A stretch of 64,000 bases of DNA from Mermis nigrescens (Eukaryota > Nematoda > Enoplea > Mermithida > Mermithidae), in contig JAVLUZ010000341.1 in NCBI GenBank assembly GCA_036768485.1, positions 3,059,468 to 3,123,467 on the forward strand, written 5' to 3'. Under the pieces are notes generated by a model. That model saw only the letters and a program-made list of their open reading frames with translations, was not told the DNA's origin and did not search any database. This document shows positions 48,194-60,300 of this stretch, piece after piece (within the stretch, counting starts at the first letter, position 1; every line of letters begins with the position of its first letter). Made by a program: the position numbers and the translations under genes.

Positions 48194-49196
48194 AGTTGTG
48201 TTTATCATCGCTTTTATTTAAATACAAGCTGCAAATTTTTATGTAGAAACTAGATTGCATGGACTGAGGTTTGTCGAGTTGATGTACGTATTAGTCAATC
48301 GTTTGCAAAATACGCACTTGATTCCTATATGCACGCTTGCGATGGAAATCGGAAAATCGTCTGCGCGCTTTGAACTATAATCAGACCGTACATACGTTAT
48401 TTATTCAGAACATTTTACTCCATAGCTTATAAATCACATTCCTCACTACTATTGCCATTATTCTGAGAAAAAAATTTATAACGTGCTATAGAATTAAAAA
48501 TCTTGAGGACTTTCGTGACAAAAAAGAACTTTGCAAAATGCAATATACGAGTTTTCGCTTCTGAAACACGCTGTGCAAATGAGTGCTAGGATTCATTTGC
48601 ATGACCGGTCTTTTATTTGTATTGCGAAAGGCCTTATTACAAAGGCAAGTTAAAATGAAGCAATACGTACCTGACTGCTATTTTATTGTGCATTCTTAGC
48701 CGAAAGTGATGCATTAATAATCAGCAAAAAGGTTTTTTATTGAAGAATGAACTATACTTATAAATATATAGGCAAGTACATCCCTATATTAAGTTATCGT
48801 CATTTACTGTATTGTATCAGTCTACAACGTAAATATTTTTTCTTCGGCAGTCATAACTGTAAATATGTAATATTATTTACGACCTAGACTGCAAATAAGT
48901 CCAGACACAGTGTAATATTATTTTTACTAATTTGCAGATGATGGCACTCTTTGTATTTCGTCTAATACCGAATTCTTACCCTCGGGGACCCTAGAACTTA
49001 CTAAAAACACCAATTGGGTCTATGGAACACCGTTTTTTCCCCAGCGATTTGGTTGACATTATAGACCAGACCCAAAATCTTTTTCCACTTTTTCCGACCT
49101 TTTTCCACCTTTTTTGGAGGTCTAAAAACATTAAAAATAGAGCGCCTGGGTTGAAAAATCAGTGTTTTTAAGTAGAAAATCCTATTATGTACACAT
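48194..49196. other. No gene recognised
   Basis: Only a short M-like fragment (ttacgacctagactgcaaataa, about 48879-48955) can be named. Confidence 0.5.
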
Positions 49197-49724
49197 CAGG
49201 GATGGAAAAAACCCAGATCTGAAAATTTCGAATTTTGGGTTTTTTGTGGGTTTTTTGGGTTTTTTTGGGTTTTTTGGTTTTTTATGGGTTTTTTTATAAA
49301 AATTCTAGCTCGAGCTATAGATAGTAGCTGAGAATACTTCAACAGCTTCAAGACACAAAACAAAACAAGTAAACAACAACTTTATTCAGCTAATACACAA
49401 AATTCAACAACAAAATTGGTCATTCACAAGCACAATCCATGCTGTGTGAACAGAATGAAAAATTGGGCAGAGCAATTTTTAAATGCATAATATTGAAATT
49501 TCTTCATAAATTCTGCTCTGCTTCAGGAAAAAAAACAAAAAATTTGTCATATTAGTAGGGGCTAAACTTTACTTTATGGTGTGAACGGAAAACTTGCAGA
49601 TGTACGTGGAAAGGAACGATATTGATTGAAATGAGGAGGACATGCAAAAAGAAAGTGCGGAGAAAAAATTTTATGAAAAACGGACCAATATTAGTGAAGA
49701 TAGAGTTACTCAGGATATAGCTAC

Positions 49725-50519
49725 CAGGGTTGGAAAAAACCAAAGTTTGAAAATTTCCGATATTTTGGTTTTTGGTTTTTTATGGTTTTTTAATGGTTTT
49801 TTAATGGTTAAATTTTGGTTTTTATATCTTAGTCGTGAGTATAAGTATTTGAATGCTTGATTATGATTAAAAACCACTAAATTAAAGAACAGGCGTGAGT
49901 TGCCTAACCAATTATTCAGGAAAAATAACAAAAGTGAACAATATTCAGTAGAATAAACGGCAACATTAAGAATCATTTTCTTCTTGTTCATTTTTCGAAT
50001 GAAACGAACGAAACGATACACACAAACAAATACATAATCATCATCAGGCACGTTGCTGTGGGGGGGGATTGGGGGGACATACCCCCCCAAATTTTGATGA
50101 AAAACTGCAAAAATTTCAATTTTTTTAATGCAATTTTTGGCCGTTCTTGGCCTTTTTGGCATTTCCCCCCTCAAAATGAGTTGGTCCCCCAAAATTGGAG
50201 GGTCAGCTACGTGCCTGGATCATCATTACATTAAACGATTATAATTACGCCTCTCTTATAAAAAAAGTTCAGCCAAAATGAAAATAAACTATTTCATGCC
50301 GTTTATTCCCTAAATAATTAGTCAACTCTATGCTAGAGTAAAGAAAGAGTACTATTTGCACATGTTCACAAATGATGAAATATGAATCTTGCGACATTTT
50401 TTAACATCGACTTAAAAAACCAAAAAAAACCAAAAAAACCAAAAACCAGGCCGATTTTCAAACCATAAAAAATCATAAAAAAAACCAAAAAACCAAAAAA
50501 CCATGCCCGGCCAACCCTG
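49725..50519. mobile_element. Family H element H2, 795 bp, nested in H1
   Basis: Ends CAGGGTTGGAAAAAACC and CCCGGCCAACCCTG; perfect 8-bp duplications atagctac (49717-49724, 50520-50527). Subterminal ggttttttatggtttttt. Confidence 0.93.
50045..50218. mobile_element. Small element I1, 174 bp, nested in H2
   Basis: Ends CAGGCACGTTGC and GCTACGTGCCTGG; 8-bp duplications atcatcat (50037-50044, 50219-50226). G/C runs near both ends. Confidence 0.8.
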
Positions 50520-50689
50520 ATAGCTACATTAAAGTAAGGTATTTTACAGTTTACCAAAAATGCTCCGAATTTGGGCTGAAAACATATGTATCTGATATTT
50601 TCAAGGTCGCTGATTACGAAAAAATAACTTTTATTGCAAGGAAAAAAAATTTGTTCAAAAATTTTTAAATTTGAAAAAACAATTTTTTG

Positions 50690-51120
50690 CATGTTCTTTC
50701 TATCTAGATATGTGAAAATTCAAGTTTCTGCTTAAATGACGCTTAGGCTTAGTTTATGAGAAGGTGTTTTCGGCTGCTTAGGTCGAGGTCGCTCCCGCTT
50801 AGATCGAGGTATAGATGCTTAGGTCAACGTATAGATGCTTAAGTCGACGTAGGATAGATGCTCAGGTCGATGTATAGATGCTTAGGTCGACCTAAGTTGT
50901 GAACATGTTATTCTGCATTCCACTGCTTCAAATGGTTGGAACATTAAGATAATCCAAAAGTGCTGTTTGAATCATATTTAAATAGAAATCTTTAACTTGA
51001 TGTAAACAATGCTAAAAATAGTGAAATTAAAAAAAATTTCTTGAAAATTTGGGCAAAAAATTGCAATAAATTTTTCTTTAATCTTGGTTTTCCGCGCAGT
51101 ATAACTTAATTTTTTGTAAT
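50690..51120. mobile_element. Family E fragment inside H1
   Basis: Homologous to the interior of E1, with a short version of the 20-bp array (atagatgcttaggtcgac) at 50790-50890 and ttccgcgc near 51090. Ends not resolved. Confidence 0.65.
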
Positions 51121-51731
51121 CTGCGACTTGAAAATGGCAGAAAAATATTGTTTAGTAAAAATTGGAAACTTTTGAGAAACTGCTAAAATTCCTTAAAGTT
51201 GCTCAAACTGCTGAATGTCGAAGTATGATGTTTGAAGTACCGTAACTCTGTGAATTTTGTATGGATTTGGTTTTATTATTTTTTTCCGCGTCTTTTAGTG
51301 ACACAAAGTATCGTTTTTGCGCAATTGTATGGCAGTTCTGCCGGAATGGCGCAAAATCAGTTCACACCATATTCTTCAAAAACTCCATTAGTAGGAAAAT
51401 CCATGCCATATTGCCACATAGCCTTTATTGGGCGGCTTTTCTCATTTGAAAAGTATATACTATAGGAGAAAAACAGCAACAGGAAGGAGGGAGAGGATGA
51501 GAATAGATGGACACTTAACCTCGTGCATCGCAAGCAATTGAAAAAGAAACAACCATGATACAAAAAACATTGACAATACACAGTATTTAATTCCATTACA
51601 AATAAATTCTTAACCTGTGGATAAAAAACCCAAAAAACCCAAAACCCAACGATTTATTGCACCCGAAAATCCACAAAAAAACCCAAAAACCCAAGTTCAA
51701 AAAACCCAGCCTTGCCAACCCTGGTACACAT

Positions 51732-52629
51732 GCAATAGCGGTGTTTGATGCACTTTTTGTGCAAAAATTTCGCGCTCTACAAGAAATATTACGATTAGTA
51801 TATGTTATTTCTGTTGAAAGTTGAATTTCCTTCCTTCAATAAAGCATTTTAGCCAATTCTGAAGTCGATTTTGACAATTAAAACTATAATTTATCAAATG
51901 GCGCGAAGTGCTAGAAAATTTCGAAACTTTAGCTATCTAAAGCGCATTTTTGCGTTACAAAAACTAACCAAATCCGTGCAGAAGTAAGGATTTTCAATCG
52001 TAGTCAAGTCCTAGGACCAGATTGTCAATAAAAATGCTGCAATTGGCGCGGCGCGGCTTAAACATTACTAACAAGTAAGAATTAAATCAATTCGTCGCGA
52101 AGTGCCGAAAAATTCTTGCAGTTTAATCTCGCTAAAATGCATTTTTGCATTACGAAAACTAACCAAATCCGCGCAGAAGATAAGAATTTGCAATCGTAGT
52201 GAAGTTCCAGACCAGATTGTCGACAAAAATGCTGCAATTGGCGCGTAGCGGCTTAAAGATTAATAACAAGTAAGAATTCAATCAATTCGGCGCCAAGCGC
52301 CGAAAAATTTTTAAAGTTTTACCTCTCTAAAACGCATTTTTAACATTACAAAAATTTTCCTTAAATGCCAATTCGAAAATTTTTCCCATTTCGTAAAATT
52401 TTGGTTGACAAATTGACCAGAAAGTGGAAAAAAAGGGTGCTATGGAAACTAACTTTGGGCCAACGATCGCCGGTATTTTGGAGAAAAACGCTTTTTAAAT
52501 TTAATGAAGGTATTGAATAAATTTAGACCAAATTCTACAACTTATGAAATCAATACAGCTTGGAACGTACCATCGAATTCTACACCAAATTCTACAACTT
52601 ATGAAATCAATACAGCTCGGAACGTACCG
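51732..52629. other. No gene; relative of the F 122-bp array at 51890-52340
   Basis: Two and a half degenerate units of about 185 bp with ggcgcggcttaaacattact, aacaagtaagaatt and ggcgccaagcgccg; they match the F array on the opposite strand. Confidence 0.65.
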
Positions 52630-52757
52630 TTTAAAATTTTTGAAAACTTTGAAAAGTCTTCATATTTTCTGCATGTTTTTTTCGATTTTATTTGATCAGA
52701 TCATACGAAACTTTAAGTTTGTGCTTATCTTATGGTTAGGCTTAGGCTTAGTATATC
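52630..52757. mobile_element. Family E copy E4, left part
   Basis: ctgcatgttttttcgatttt and ggcttaggcttagtatatc match E1; the element continues at 55573-55760 after the nest of insertions. Confidence 0.7.
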
Positions 52758-53382
52758 TAGGGTTGGCAAGGCTGGGTTTTTGAATCTGGGTTTTTTGGGT
52801 GCAAAAAATTGGGTTTTGGGTTTTTTATCCACAGGTTACCAATTTTTCAAATAGACTGAAATAAATACTGTAGGTGATTCAAATTGTATTTCCAATCTCC
52901 TTTTGTTTGCTTTGTGCTGTTCCTTTGACCAGTAAAGGCCAATTAACCTCAGTCTGGTCAAAACATTGCCCATACTCAAAAATCTCAGCCCCTAGCTAAC
53001 AATTGTCATGCCATGCTGCAAAGCAGGGCGCTTTTATTCAGCCACCTCAATAGCCCACACTTTTCTGAGCTCGACCAATTTTCCTATTTCCTAATATTCT
53101 TTTAAGAGTCAGTGCATTTTTTGATTAAAATCTGGTATTGTCCGATCCGAACATTGAAGAGAAAGATATATACATATATGTGGCAGTCGCAATGAATGAT
53201 CGACTTTGTTGCTGGATTTCAATATTAGCTGAATAAAGTTGTTGCTCTTTGTTTTGTGTCTTGCAGCTGTTGGAAGTATTCCCAGCTACTGTATGTAGCT
53301 CTAGTTGTCATTTCCAAAAAAACCTAATAAAACCAAAAAAACGCAAAATTCAAAATTTTCAAATCTGGGTTTTCCATCCCTG
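52758..53382. mobile_element. Family H element H3, 625 bp, inserted in E4
   Basis: Ends TAGGGTTGGCAAGGCTGGG and CTGGGTTTTCCATCCCTG. Its left duplication agtatatc is at 52750-52757; the right copy has been split by G2 and is completed at 55573-55580. Confidence 0.88.
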
Positions 53383-53826
53383 AGTATAGTGATCGACCGG
53401 AGCGGCCAAAATGGCCTGAGCCGGAGATCTGGCCGGAGCCGGATCGGACCATGTTGCTCCGACCGGAGCCGGAGGCCGGAGCCGGAGAAATATTATTTTA
53501 CTTATGTGGATAGATCGGACATCTTTGTGACCAAGACCTAGACCATATTGCACATGCATCTCAACTCCATACGAGCTAGTTAGTTATGTAAAATAGACTA
53601 CATCAAAAATGGCACAATTATAAGAGTATGTATGAGGAATAAAACGTGAAAAACTTTCATTGATTGTACCCATCTATTTTTAGATAATTTATGCAGTAAT
53701 TTGAGACGCTGTCGTCTCCATAGCCTGCCCTAAATAAAGCGTCAATAGGCAATATTTGATGTTAAAGCATGATTGTGTGTTAGCGTATATACATAGGTAC
53801 GTTACATATACTATATATACTATGTT

Positions 53827-55122
53827 CAGCGTGGCGAATCTAGGATTTTCCTAAGGGGGGAGGCGGTATCCCAACTTTTCCAAAAACAGTCAGAAATAGG
53901 TCCAAAACTTTGTCCTTGACGCGTGAAATGACGTTTTTTCGGTGTTTTACATTGTATACCTTTATATAAAATCACTTTTTACGCAATATTTTTTTCTTGA
54001 AATTTTAAAATTTTAAAATTTTAGGCAATTTTGTGCGAAAAATCGTTAAATTTCTTTGACTTTAGTAAAAACCTGGCGCGAAGCGCTGGAAAATTTGTGA
54101 AATCAAGGCGGATAGACGTCTAGAAGCATGATTTACTGCTTGATTTCCTGTATTTATAGTATTTGATGCGAAACATCGAAATTTTTAATTGAAAATAGAA
54201 GAAAACTAGGACCTTTTGAACAATTTTCCCGCCACCGTTTTTTAGCCGATCCATAATAGCTGCAGTAACGAAACTTCACATACAACTAGCTTATGACGTC
54301 TTGTCTTTACAGCTGCAAAATAATATAATATAATGTATAAAATAATATATACTGTATCTTTATTCTGTCTCTCAAAAAACGGTGGCGGGAAAATTGTTCA
54401 AAAGGTCCGAAAATTATGCAAAAATAGCTGTTTCTGCTGTTAAAATTGTTTTGAAACCTACATGAACAGAAAATGGCTTCCAGGCAGTGTTTTTTTGTAC
54501 AAGGTCCATTTGTACATGTACAAAGATGGTCCCTAAAAGTCTTCGTACATTTTGCACACACAAGTTTTGGGTATTATGATATAGTACGGTAGCGACTTTA
54601 GTTTGGTAAAAACAGAGTTGTTCGACCTTTGGTAGTGTATTTTAGCTAATTCCTGGGTTAATGAGGGCAGAACTCATTAAGAATCGTCTTAAAACGGCGC
54701 AAGGCGCCGAAAAATTTGACATTTTTCCTTTCGAAATGCGATTTCTGCTATTGTAAAAATATATAGGACACACAATTACTCATTTCGGCGCGAAGCGCCA
54801 TAAATTTGCGAATTTTAGACTTTTTAGCAGTTTTTGTCTTCCCAAAAATCTTTGTACATGTACAAAGACGGCCCCAAAAAGTCTTTTTATATCGGGAAAA
54901 ATCTTTGCCGACTACAAAAAAAACGGTGCTCCCAGGTCGCCAAGAAAGTAAATACATGTCATTAATAGGTGTCATCCGGCGCGTATCACCGGAAATATTT
55001 GAGAAATTATGGTCACTGACGTGACGACCAAAAATCATTGCGAATTGCATATCCGTTCTTTATCTCGCCAAATATTTTTGGCCAAGGGGGCTGCCGCCCC
55101 CGCCCCCTCAAATCCGCCCATG
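53827..55122. mobile_element. Family Q element Q2, inserted in G2
   Basis: Ends CAGCGTGGCGAATCTAGG and CAAATCCGCCCATG; matches Q1 on both sides of the A6 insertion. Flanks share (t/g)atgttca, though the exact boundary is ambiguous. Confidence 0.75.
54485..54928. mobile_element. Family A MITE A6, 444 bp, inserted in Q2
   Basis: Ends CAGTGTTTTTTTGTACAAGG and ACAAAAAAAACGGTG; duplications cttccagg / ctcccagg (one mismatch). Exact palindrome at 54787. Confidence 0.9.
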
Positions 55123-55572
55123 ATGTTCATTGAACCGCAAGTATGACGTATAGAATGGACAGCAACATTATCTGGAAAATCAGTGCAGCATGTTCAGTGC
55201 AGGCCAGCCTGCATCTTATGCTACTCTGTGAGTTCCAGTGTTAACAGGAATTTACTGCAGCGATTTTGATAGCAATTGCATAAATCGATCAGTAGAGCAA
55301 TTTTCTTTCCTCCTAAAAATGAATATTTTACGATTGTGGTGGTGATAAACACTTTATTTGGTGCTATTTCGTTCTTCTGCTATTGTATTGTGCTCTGACT
55401 AAATTTAGTAAGCATAATGTCAGCAATTAATACGTTTGGTCACTATGCAAAAAAAATAAAAATTCTCCGGCCGATTTTTGGATGTCCTCCAGCCGGAGCA
55501 CCGGAGTGAAAAAAATGGCCGGATTTGCCGGAGGCCGAAGCCGGAGCCGGATCTCCGGTCGATCACTACCTG

Positions 55573-55760
55573 AGTATATCTTAAAAGGTGTTTTCAGCCG
55601 CTTACGTCGTCGATATCGCTCCCGCTTAGGTCAATGTATAAATCTAAGGTCAATGTATAGATGCTTAAGGCCGCTCCCGCTTAGGTCAATGTATAGATGC
55701 TTAGGTCGATGTATAGATGTTTAGGTCGACGTAAATTGGGTATTTCCACCTATTTCTGCG
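55573..55760. mobile_element. Family E copy E4, right part
   Basis: Continues from 52757: agtatatcttaaaaggtgtt, gctcccgcttaggtcaatgt and 20-bp units. Confidence 0.75.
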
Positions 55761-56123
55761 TTTTTCTCGCTTTACGAGTGCTTCTATAGGCCAAATGGAT
55801 GTGGTTTTGAATTTCCTCCGATCCTGACTTTGTGCATCTAAGGCTCTAGTGCTCATTCCTTACTTTATTCTTAGCTTAAGATTCGTTTTGATGGCTGGCA
55901 TATTCTTTAAAAATGCGTGATCCAACATGCTTCCGCTTAGGTCGGCGTGCACTTGCTTAGATCGAATTAATTGAATTTATAAAAATTTGCATAAATTTGC
56001 ATATTTCGTCTGGAAAGCATTAGGCAAAATAATTTACACATTCATTCTTAGCGTGTCAAGTTTGTTGAAAAATCCATTTTAATGACTTTATACACATAGG
56101 TATATGGGGTGAAAGGGGTATAC
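55761..56123. other. No gene recognised
   Basis: Nothing identified apart from short E-like words (cttccgcttaggtcggcg). Confidence 0.5.
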
Positions 56124-56372
56124 CATAGGTGGGTAGCAACGAAATTCTGGGATGAGCAATATTTTTCAAAGGTCAAAAAATAGTCTTAAAAATGGTGGTA
56201 TGGCGAAAAAACACCATTTTCTTATGTTTTTCATTGAGCAATTTCCAATGGCATCAAAAAATTACCGGGAAAAACATTCAAAAATTGAATTCCAGAGGGG
56301 GTATTTTGGTTTCTGGGGGAGTATTTGGTCCTCTGGGGGTTGCACACCCCAAACCTCCCACGCCCACGCGTG
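56124..56372. mobile_element. Family B MITE B5, about 249 bp
   Basis: Ends CATAGGTGGGTAGC and CACGCCCACGCGTG; flanks gggtatac / ggtattac only partly match. Confidence 0.8.
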
Positions 56373-56898
56373 GGTATTACCTCTACTTGACGGTTTGGAA
56401 AATTCGGTTCTATCGGGCGATTTTGAGGAAACGAAAGGTGCTGCAAGGCAACTTTAAAGCTTACTAAAGAAAAGAGGCCGAAAATTCTTTTCAAAAACGG
56501 TGGAAATATCAAAACTTTCCAGTACTTCGCCCCTTATTGCTACATTTTTATATTTTTCATTCCTAGAAATCCATAAATTGACTAAATCCACTAATTGGGA
56601 TCAAGAAACCTAGTGTACTGCACTGAACGTGCTCCTGTACCATATAGTGGCCTAAAATATACATGTACAGAATGTAAATTGACTTTTGGGGATCGTCATT
56701 GTACATGTGCAAAGAGACTTTGTAAAAAAACAATCATCAAAATTTACTATATGATCATTTTTGGATTTCACCCCTCCCCTCCCCTCTGGCCTCCTCTACC
56801 TTGTCCATTTATGCAGTCTCCCGCAAGTTTTTATTCACCTGTTATTGCAAAAGTACCTAAATCGATTTTTGTGTTGCTCTAACAAGAATGGATGACGT

Positions 56899-57124
56899 CT
56901 GGGGAGAAGGTGCAACATTTTTCAAAGGTAAAAAAGTGGTCTTAAAAATGGTGGTATATGGCGAAAAACACCATTTTTCAGCGTTTCTCATCGAGCATTA
57001 TTCATTGGCATCAAAAAACTGCGAAAAAAAAGAAAAATTTCAAAAATTGAATTCTGGGGGGTTGTTTTGGTTTCTGAGGGGGTGCTTGGTTTCTGTAGGG
57101 TGCATACCCCCCACGCCCACGTGT
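56899..57124. mobile_element. Family B MITE B6, upstream of ECHS1
   Basis: Left terminus shortened (starts CTGGGGAG), right end CACGCCCACGTGTG; 8-bp duplications gatgacgt (56891-56898, 57125-57132). Ends 127 bp before the ECHS1 ATG. Confidence 0.82.
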
Positions 57125-57250
57125 GATGACGTCTAATATAATTTTCCGCCTTTCGCGTTTAAATTACATTACTAACAAGGTTACGTTTCTGTCGCTTTTG
57201 AAACTCGGTTTGAACAATATTCTTTAATTATTCCTTTTCAGGTTATAGTA

Positions 57251-57323
57251 ATGGCTTATTCTCTGACACGAGCCCTCAAGAATCAATTTGTTATCAACTG
57301 CAAATCTTTTGTTGCAAGATCGT
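57251..57323 (+). CDS. ECHS1: ECHS1 exon 1 (transit peptide)
   Basis: ATG followed by 24 codons rich in Arg, Lys, Ser and Thr without acidic residues, as expected of a mitochondrial presequence; consensus donor GTAAGT. Directly upstream is attattccttttcag (ending 57241), a good splice acceptor, so the exon probably starts at 57242 and is preceded by a non-coding 5' exon that I cannot place. Confidence 0.85.
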
Positions 57324-60300
57324 GTAAGTGCAATAGAATTTATTTTAGATTTTCAATTTTAGGGTTGTTTGCTATACTCGTATATCGACCCTTCTGACTA
57401 ATTTAGCGCGTTCTTAAGTGCAATCTGTTTGCGTAATAAAGGTATGAGTAGATTGATCATAAAAATCATGCAAATTCATACATAGTATTCGGGGAAAACA
57501 CTTGTATTTTTGCAATATTCTGAAGATTTGTTAATGAAGCTTTGTACGTCTAGGCTTGTGTGTCTTGTTGACCTTAATGTATAGCTGATAAAACAGTGCA
57601 ATATACAAAGTGTACTCTTAGATGAACTTGTAATTCTTGATTTATTTTCACATGCCCTCATTATTCTACAAAATTCGGTTACGACCTTTAAAATTTTTCT
57701 GTATAGCTTAGTAAGGCTGTGAATTACTGGTAATCGCAACAATCAAAATGGTATTTATTTGGAGCTACAAAGAAAATTTTGTGTTCCATCTGTTTGCCGC
57801 ACTATTGGTCAATTTTGCGTCAGAGCACTACATTTCTGGTAGATCGAAACTTGAACCATATTTCGAGCAAATTTTAATGCATAAATAATGCTAAAAGTGT
57901 TGCTTTTAAAAAACATAATTCACATCAAACAAATTTAAGCAGGCGGTTTCGCGCTCTCAGTTATTTAATGTTTTGTTGCAATAATATTGAGTACAGTAAT
58001 TTAAGTCAAAGTTCGCCATCTGATTCCAATAGTCAGCCTTTGTTTGTCTGAAATTACTCAGTGATATTTATAAAAGATCATAAATGTTAAATAAAAGCTG
58101 CTAAAAGTCATAGCTTATCCCTTGCTTATCAAATTTGCTCCTGGCAGAATATGTCTTTTAGGGCTAAGTTTGAAATTACGTTCAATTCATAGACTATATC
58201 TCCTTTTTTATAATTTTTCTTGTAGTTCAGAAAGCTGGATGCAGGTTTAAAAAAATAATTGAACATATTCTAAACCTAGTTTTTATAATTCAAAAATAGT
58301 CAGCTCAAATGATCGATTTATCCACATCCATAGTCATGGGTGTACTCAGTGAAGAAGTGGGGCTGTCTTTCCCCAAGGCTCAAATGATTGTTTCTAGAAA
58401 ATTCATTATTTTTACTCTTGTAATTCTTTCGTGTTTGAGTCATCTGTTCTACTGAATTTTATAAAAATCTTGTTCACAGATATGGAAATTATAATTTAAC
58501 CAATGTTGATTTTAGATTTTATCAAGTAACTATCGTTGAATAGTGATTATTGAAAAATTAAAAAGAAATATTCGTTTAGTTTATTGATTTTTGACTTTCT
58601 TCTTGACATAAGTTCACAAGTTTTCCCCTGGCAAAGCGAATAGCCAACTAACACGCTTTTTTGTATTCGGCAAAGATTTGTCGCGATGTACAAAGACTTT
58701 TCAGGACCGTCTTTGTACACGTACAAAGATTTTTGGGAAGACAAAAACTGTAAAAAGATGTGAAATTCCCAGAGATTTTCGGCGCTTCGCGTCGAAATGA
58801 GTTATTGTTTGTCCTATATATCTTTAAAGTGGCAAAATTTAGAATGGGAAAATGTCAAATTTTTCGGCGCTTCGCGCCGTTTTGAGAATTTTAGTAATTT
58901 TCGGCGTCAGAAACCCAGAAATTACTCAAAATACACTACCAAAGATCGAAAAACCCTGTTTTACCATACTAAAATCGCTTCTGTATTATATTATAGTACA
59001 CAAAACTTTGCATGTACAAAATGTACAAAGACTTTTGGGGACCATCTTTGCACATGTACAAACGGACCTTGTACAAAAAAACACTGGTAACTACTTATCT
59101 GAGCTGAAGACCTCATTGCCGTTTTCACATTATTCTTACAATTCCACTATTTTCGAATTTTTGAAGCATTTTCTTTTAGACGAAATTATGTGGTCCTATG
59201 ACGATTCTGTGAGAAAAAAGATAATTTTAACTTTTATCCAGCTTTTCTGCTTATTTATTTTTTAGTAGTGAAAATAATCATAAACTTCAACTAGAGACAA
59301 TATTTTGAAATAAGTAGATACGTAGACGTAGGTGCCTAAGATAAGTTTTATTGCACAAACATTCTAAATTGCATAGAATGAATAGTAGAGTCAATCAAAG
59401 CTTGAAATAAACGCTTCACTTTCTGTCAAGTTGAAAACAATATGTGTAAAATGCTTTGATAAAATACGCAGCTTAGGTTGGCAATAATATTTTGCGCTGT
59501 AAAGAGCCTTTGAAATAATCTATTTTTACCCTTTACAAAATTACTGAATACGCAGGATTGCAAAATTTTTAAACGAAATATGTTCCAGTCAGACCCACGT
59601 TCGTTTTATAACGCTTAAGTCAAGTAAGAATAGATTGAAACCTTTTATCAACATATCACAAACCTATGCTATGCGAAACATTTACATATATGAAATTGAT
59701 TGAATTGAATAACAAATAGAAGTAAAGCATCGCATTTGGTTTGCATTCAGTTGTTTTTTTGGATAAGAAGTTGTAAAATTCTAATCACACCCAGTGTTTT
59801 TTTGTACAAGGTCCGTTTGTATATACATGTACAAAGATGGTCCCTAAAAGTCTTTGTACATTTCGTACACACAAATTTTTGGGTACTATAATATGGTACA
59901 GTAGCGATTTTAGTGTGGTAAAAACAGAGTTGTTCGACCTTTGGTTACGTATTTTAGCAATTTCTAGGTTTCTGAGGGCAAAAATCAGTAATAATCGTCT
60001 CAAAACGGCGCGAAGCGCCAAAAAATTTGGCATTTTTCCTTTCAAAATGCAATTTCTGAAATTATAAAGATATATAGAACACACAATTGCTCATTTCGGC
60101 CCGGAGCGCCGAGAATTTTTGCGAATTTCGAACCTTTTTTGCAGTTTTTGTCTTCCAAAAAATCTTTGTACATGTACAAAGACGGTCCCCAAAAGTCTTT
60201 GTACATCGCGAAAAATCTTTGCCGAATACAAAAAAACCTTGATCACACCTGCTTTAAAATGAAGATTTACAACGAATGTCATGATTTAATTTGTAGAAGT

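Larger units (their letters stand above)
49197..51723. mobile_element. Family H element H1, 2527 bp
   Basis: Ends CAGGGATGGAAAAAACCC and CAGCCTTGCCAACCCTG; perfect 8-bp duplications gtacacat (49189-49196, 51724-51731). Subterminal runs of gggttttttggg on one strand. The CAGGG-type tip and 8-bp duplication are classic hAT features. Contains H2 (with I1) and a family E piece; no transposase seen. Confidence 0.92.
53387..55568. mobile_element. Family G element G2, 2182 bp, inserted in the end of H3
   Basis: Ends TAGTGATCGACCGGAGCGG and CTCCGGTCGATCACTA; perfect 8-bp duplications cctgagta (53379-53386, 55569-55576). Subterminal repeats of ccggagccggag / ggccgga words. Contains Q2 and A6. Confidence 0.92.
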
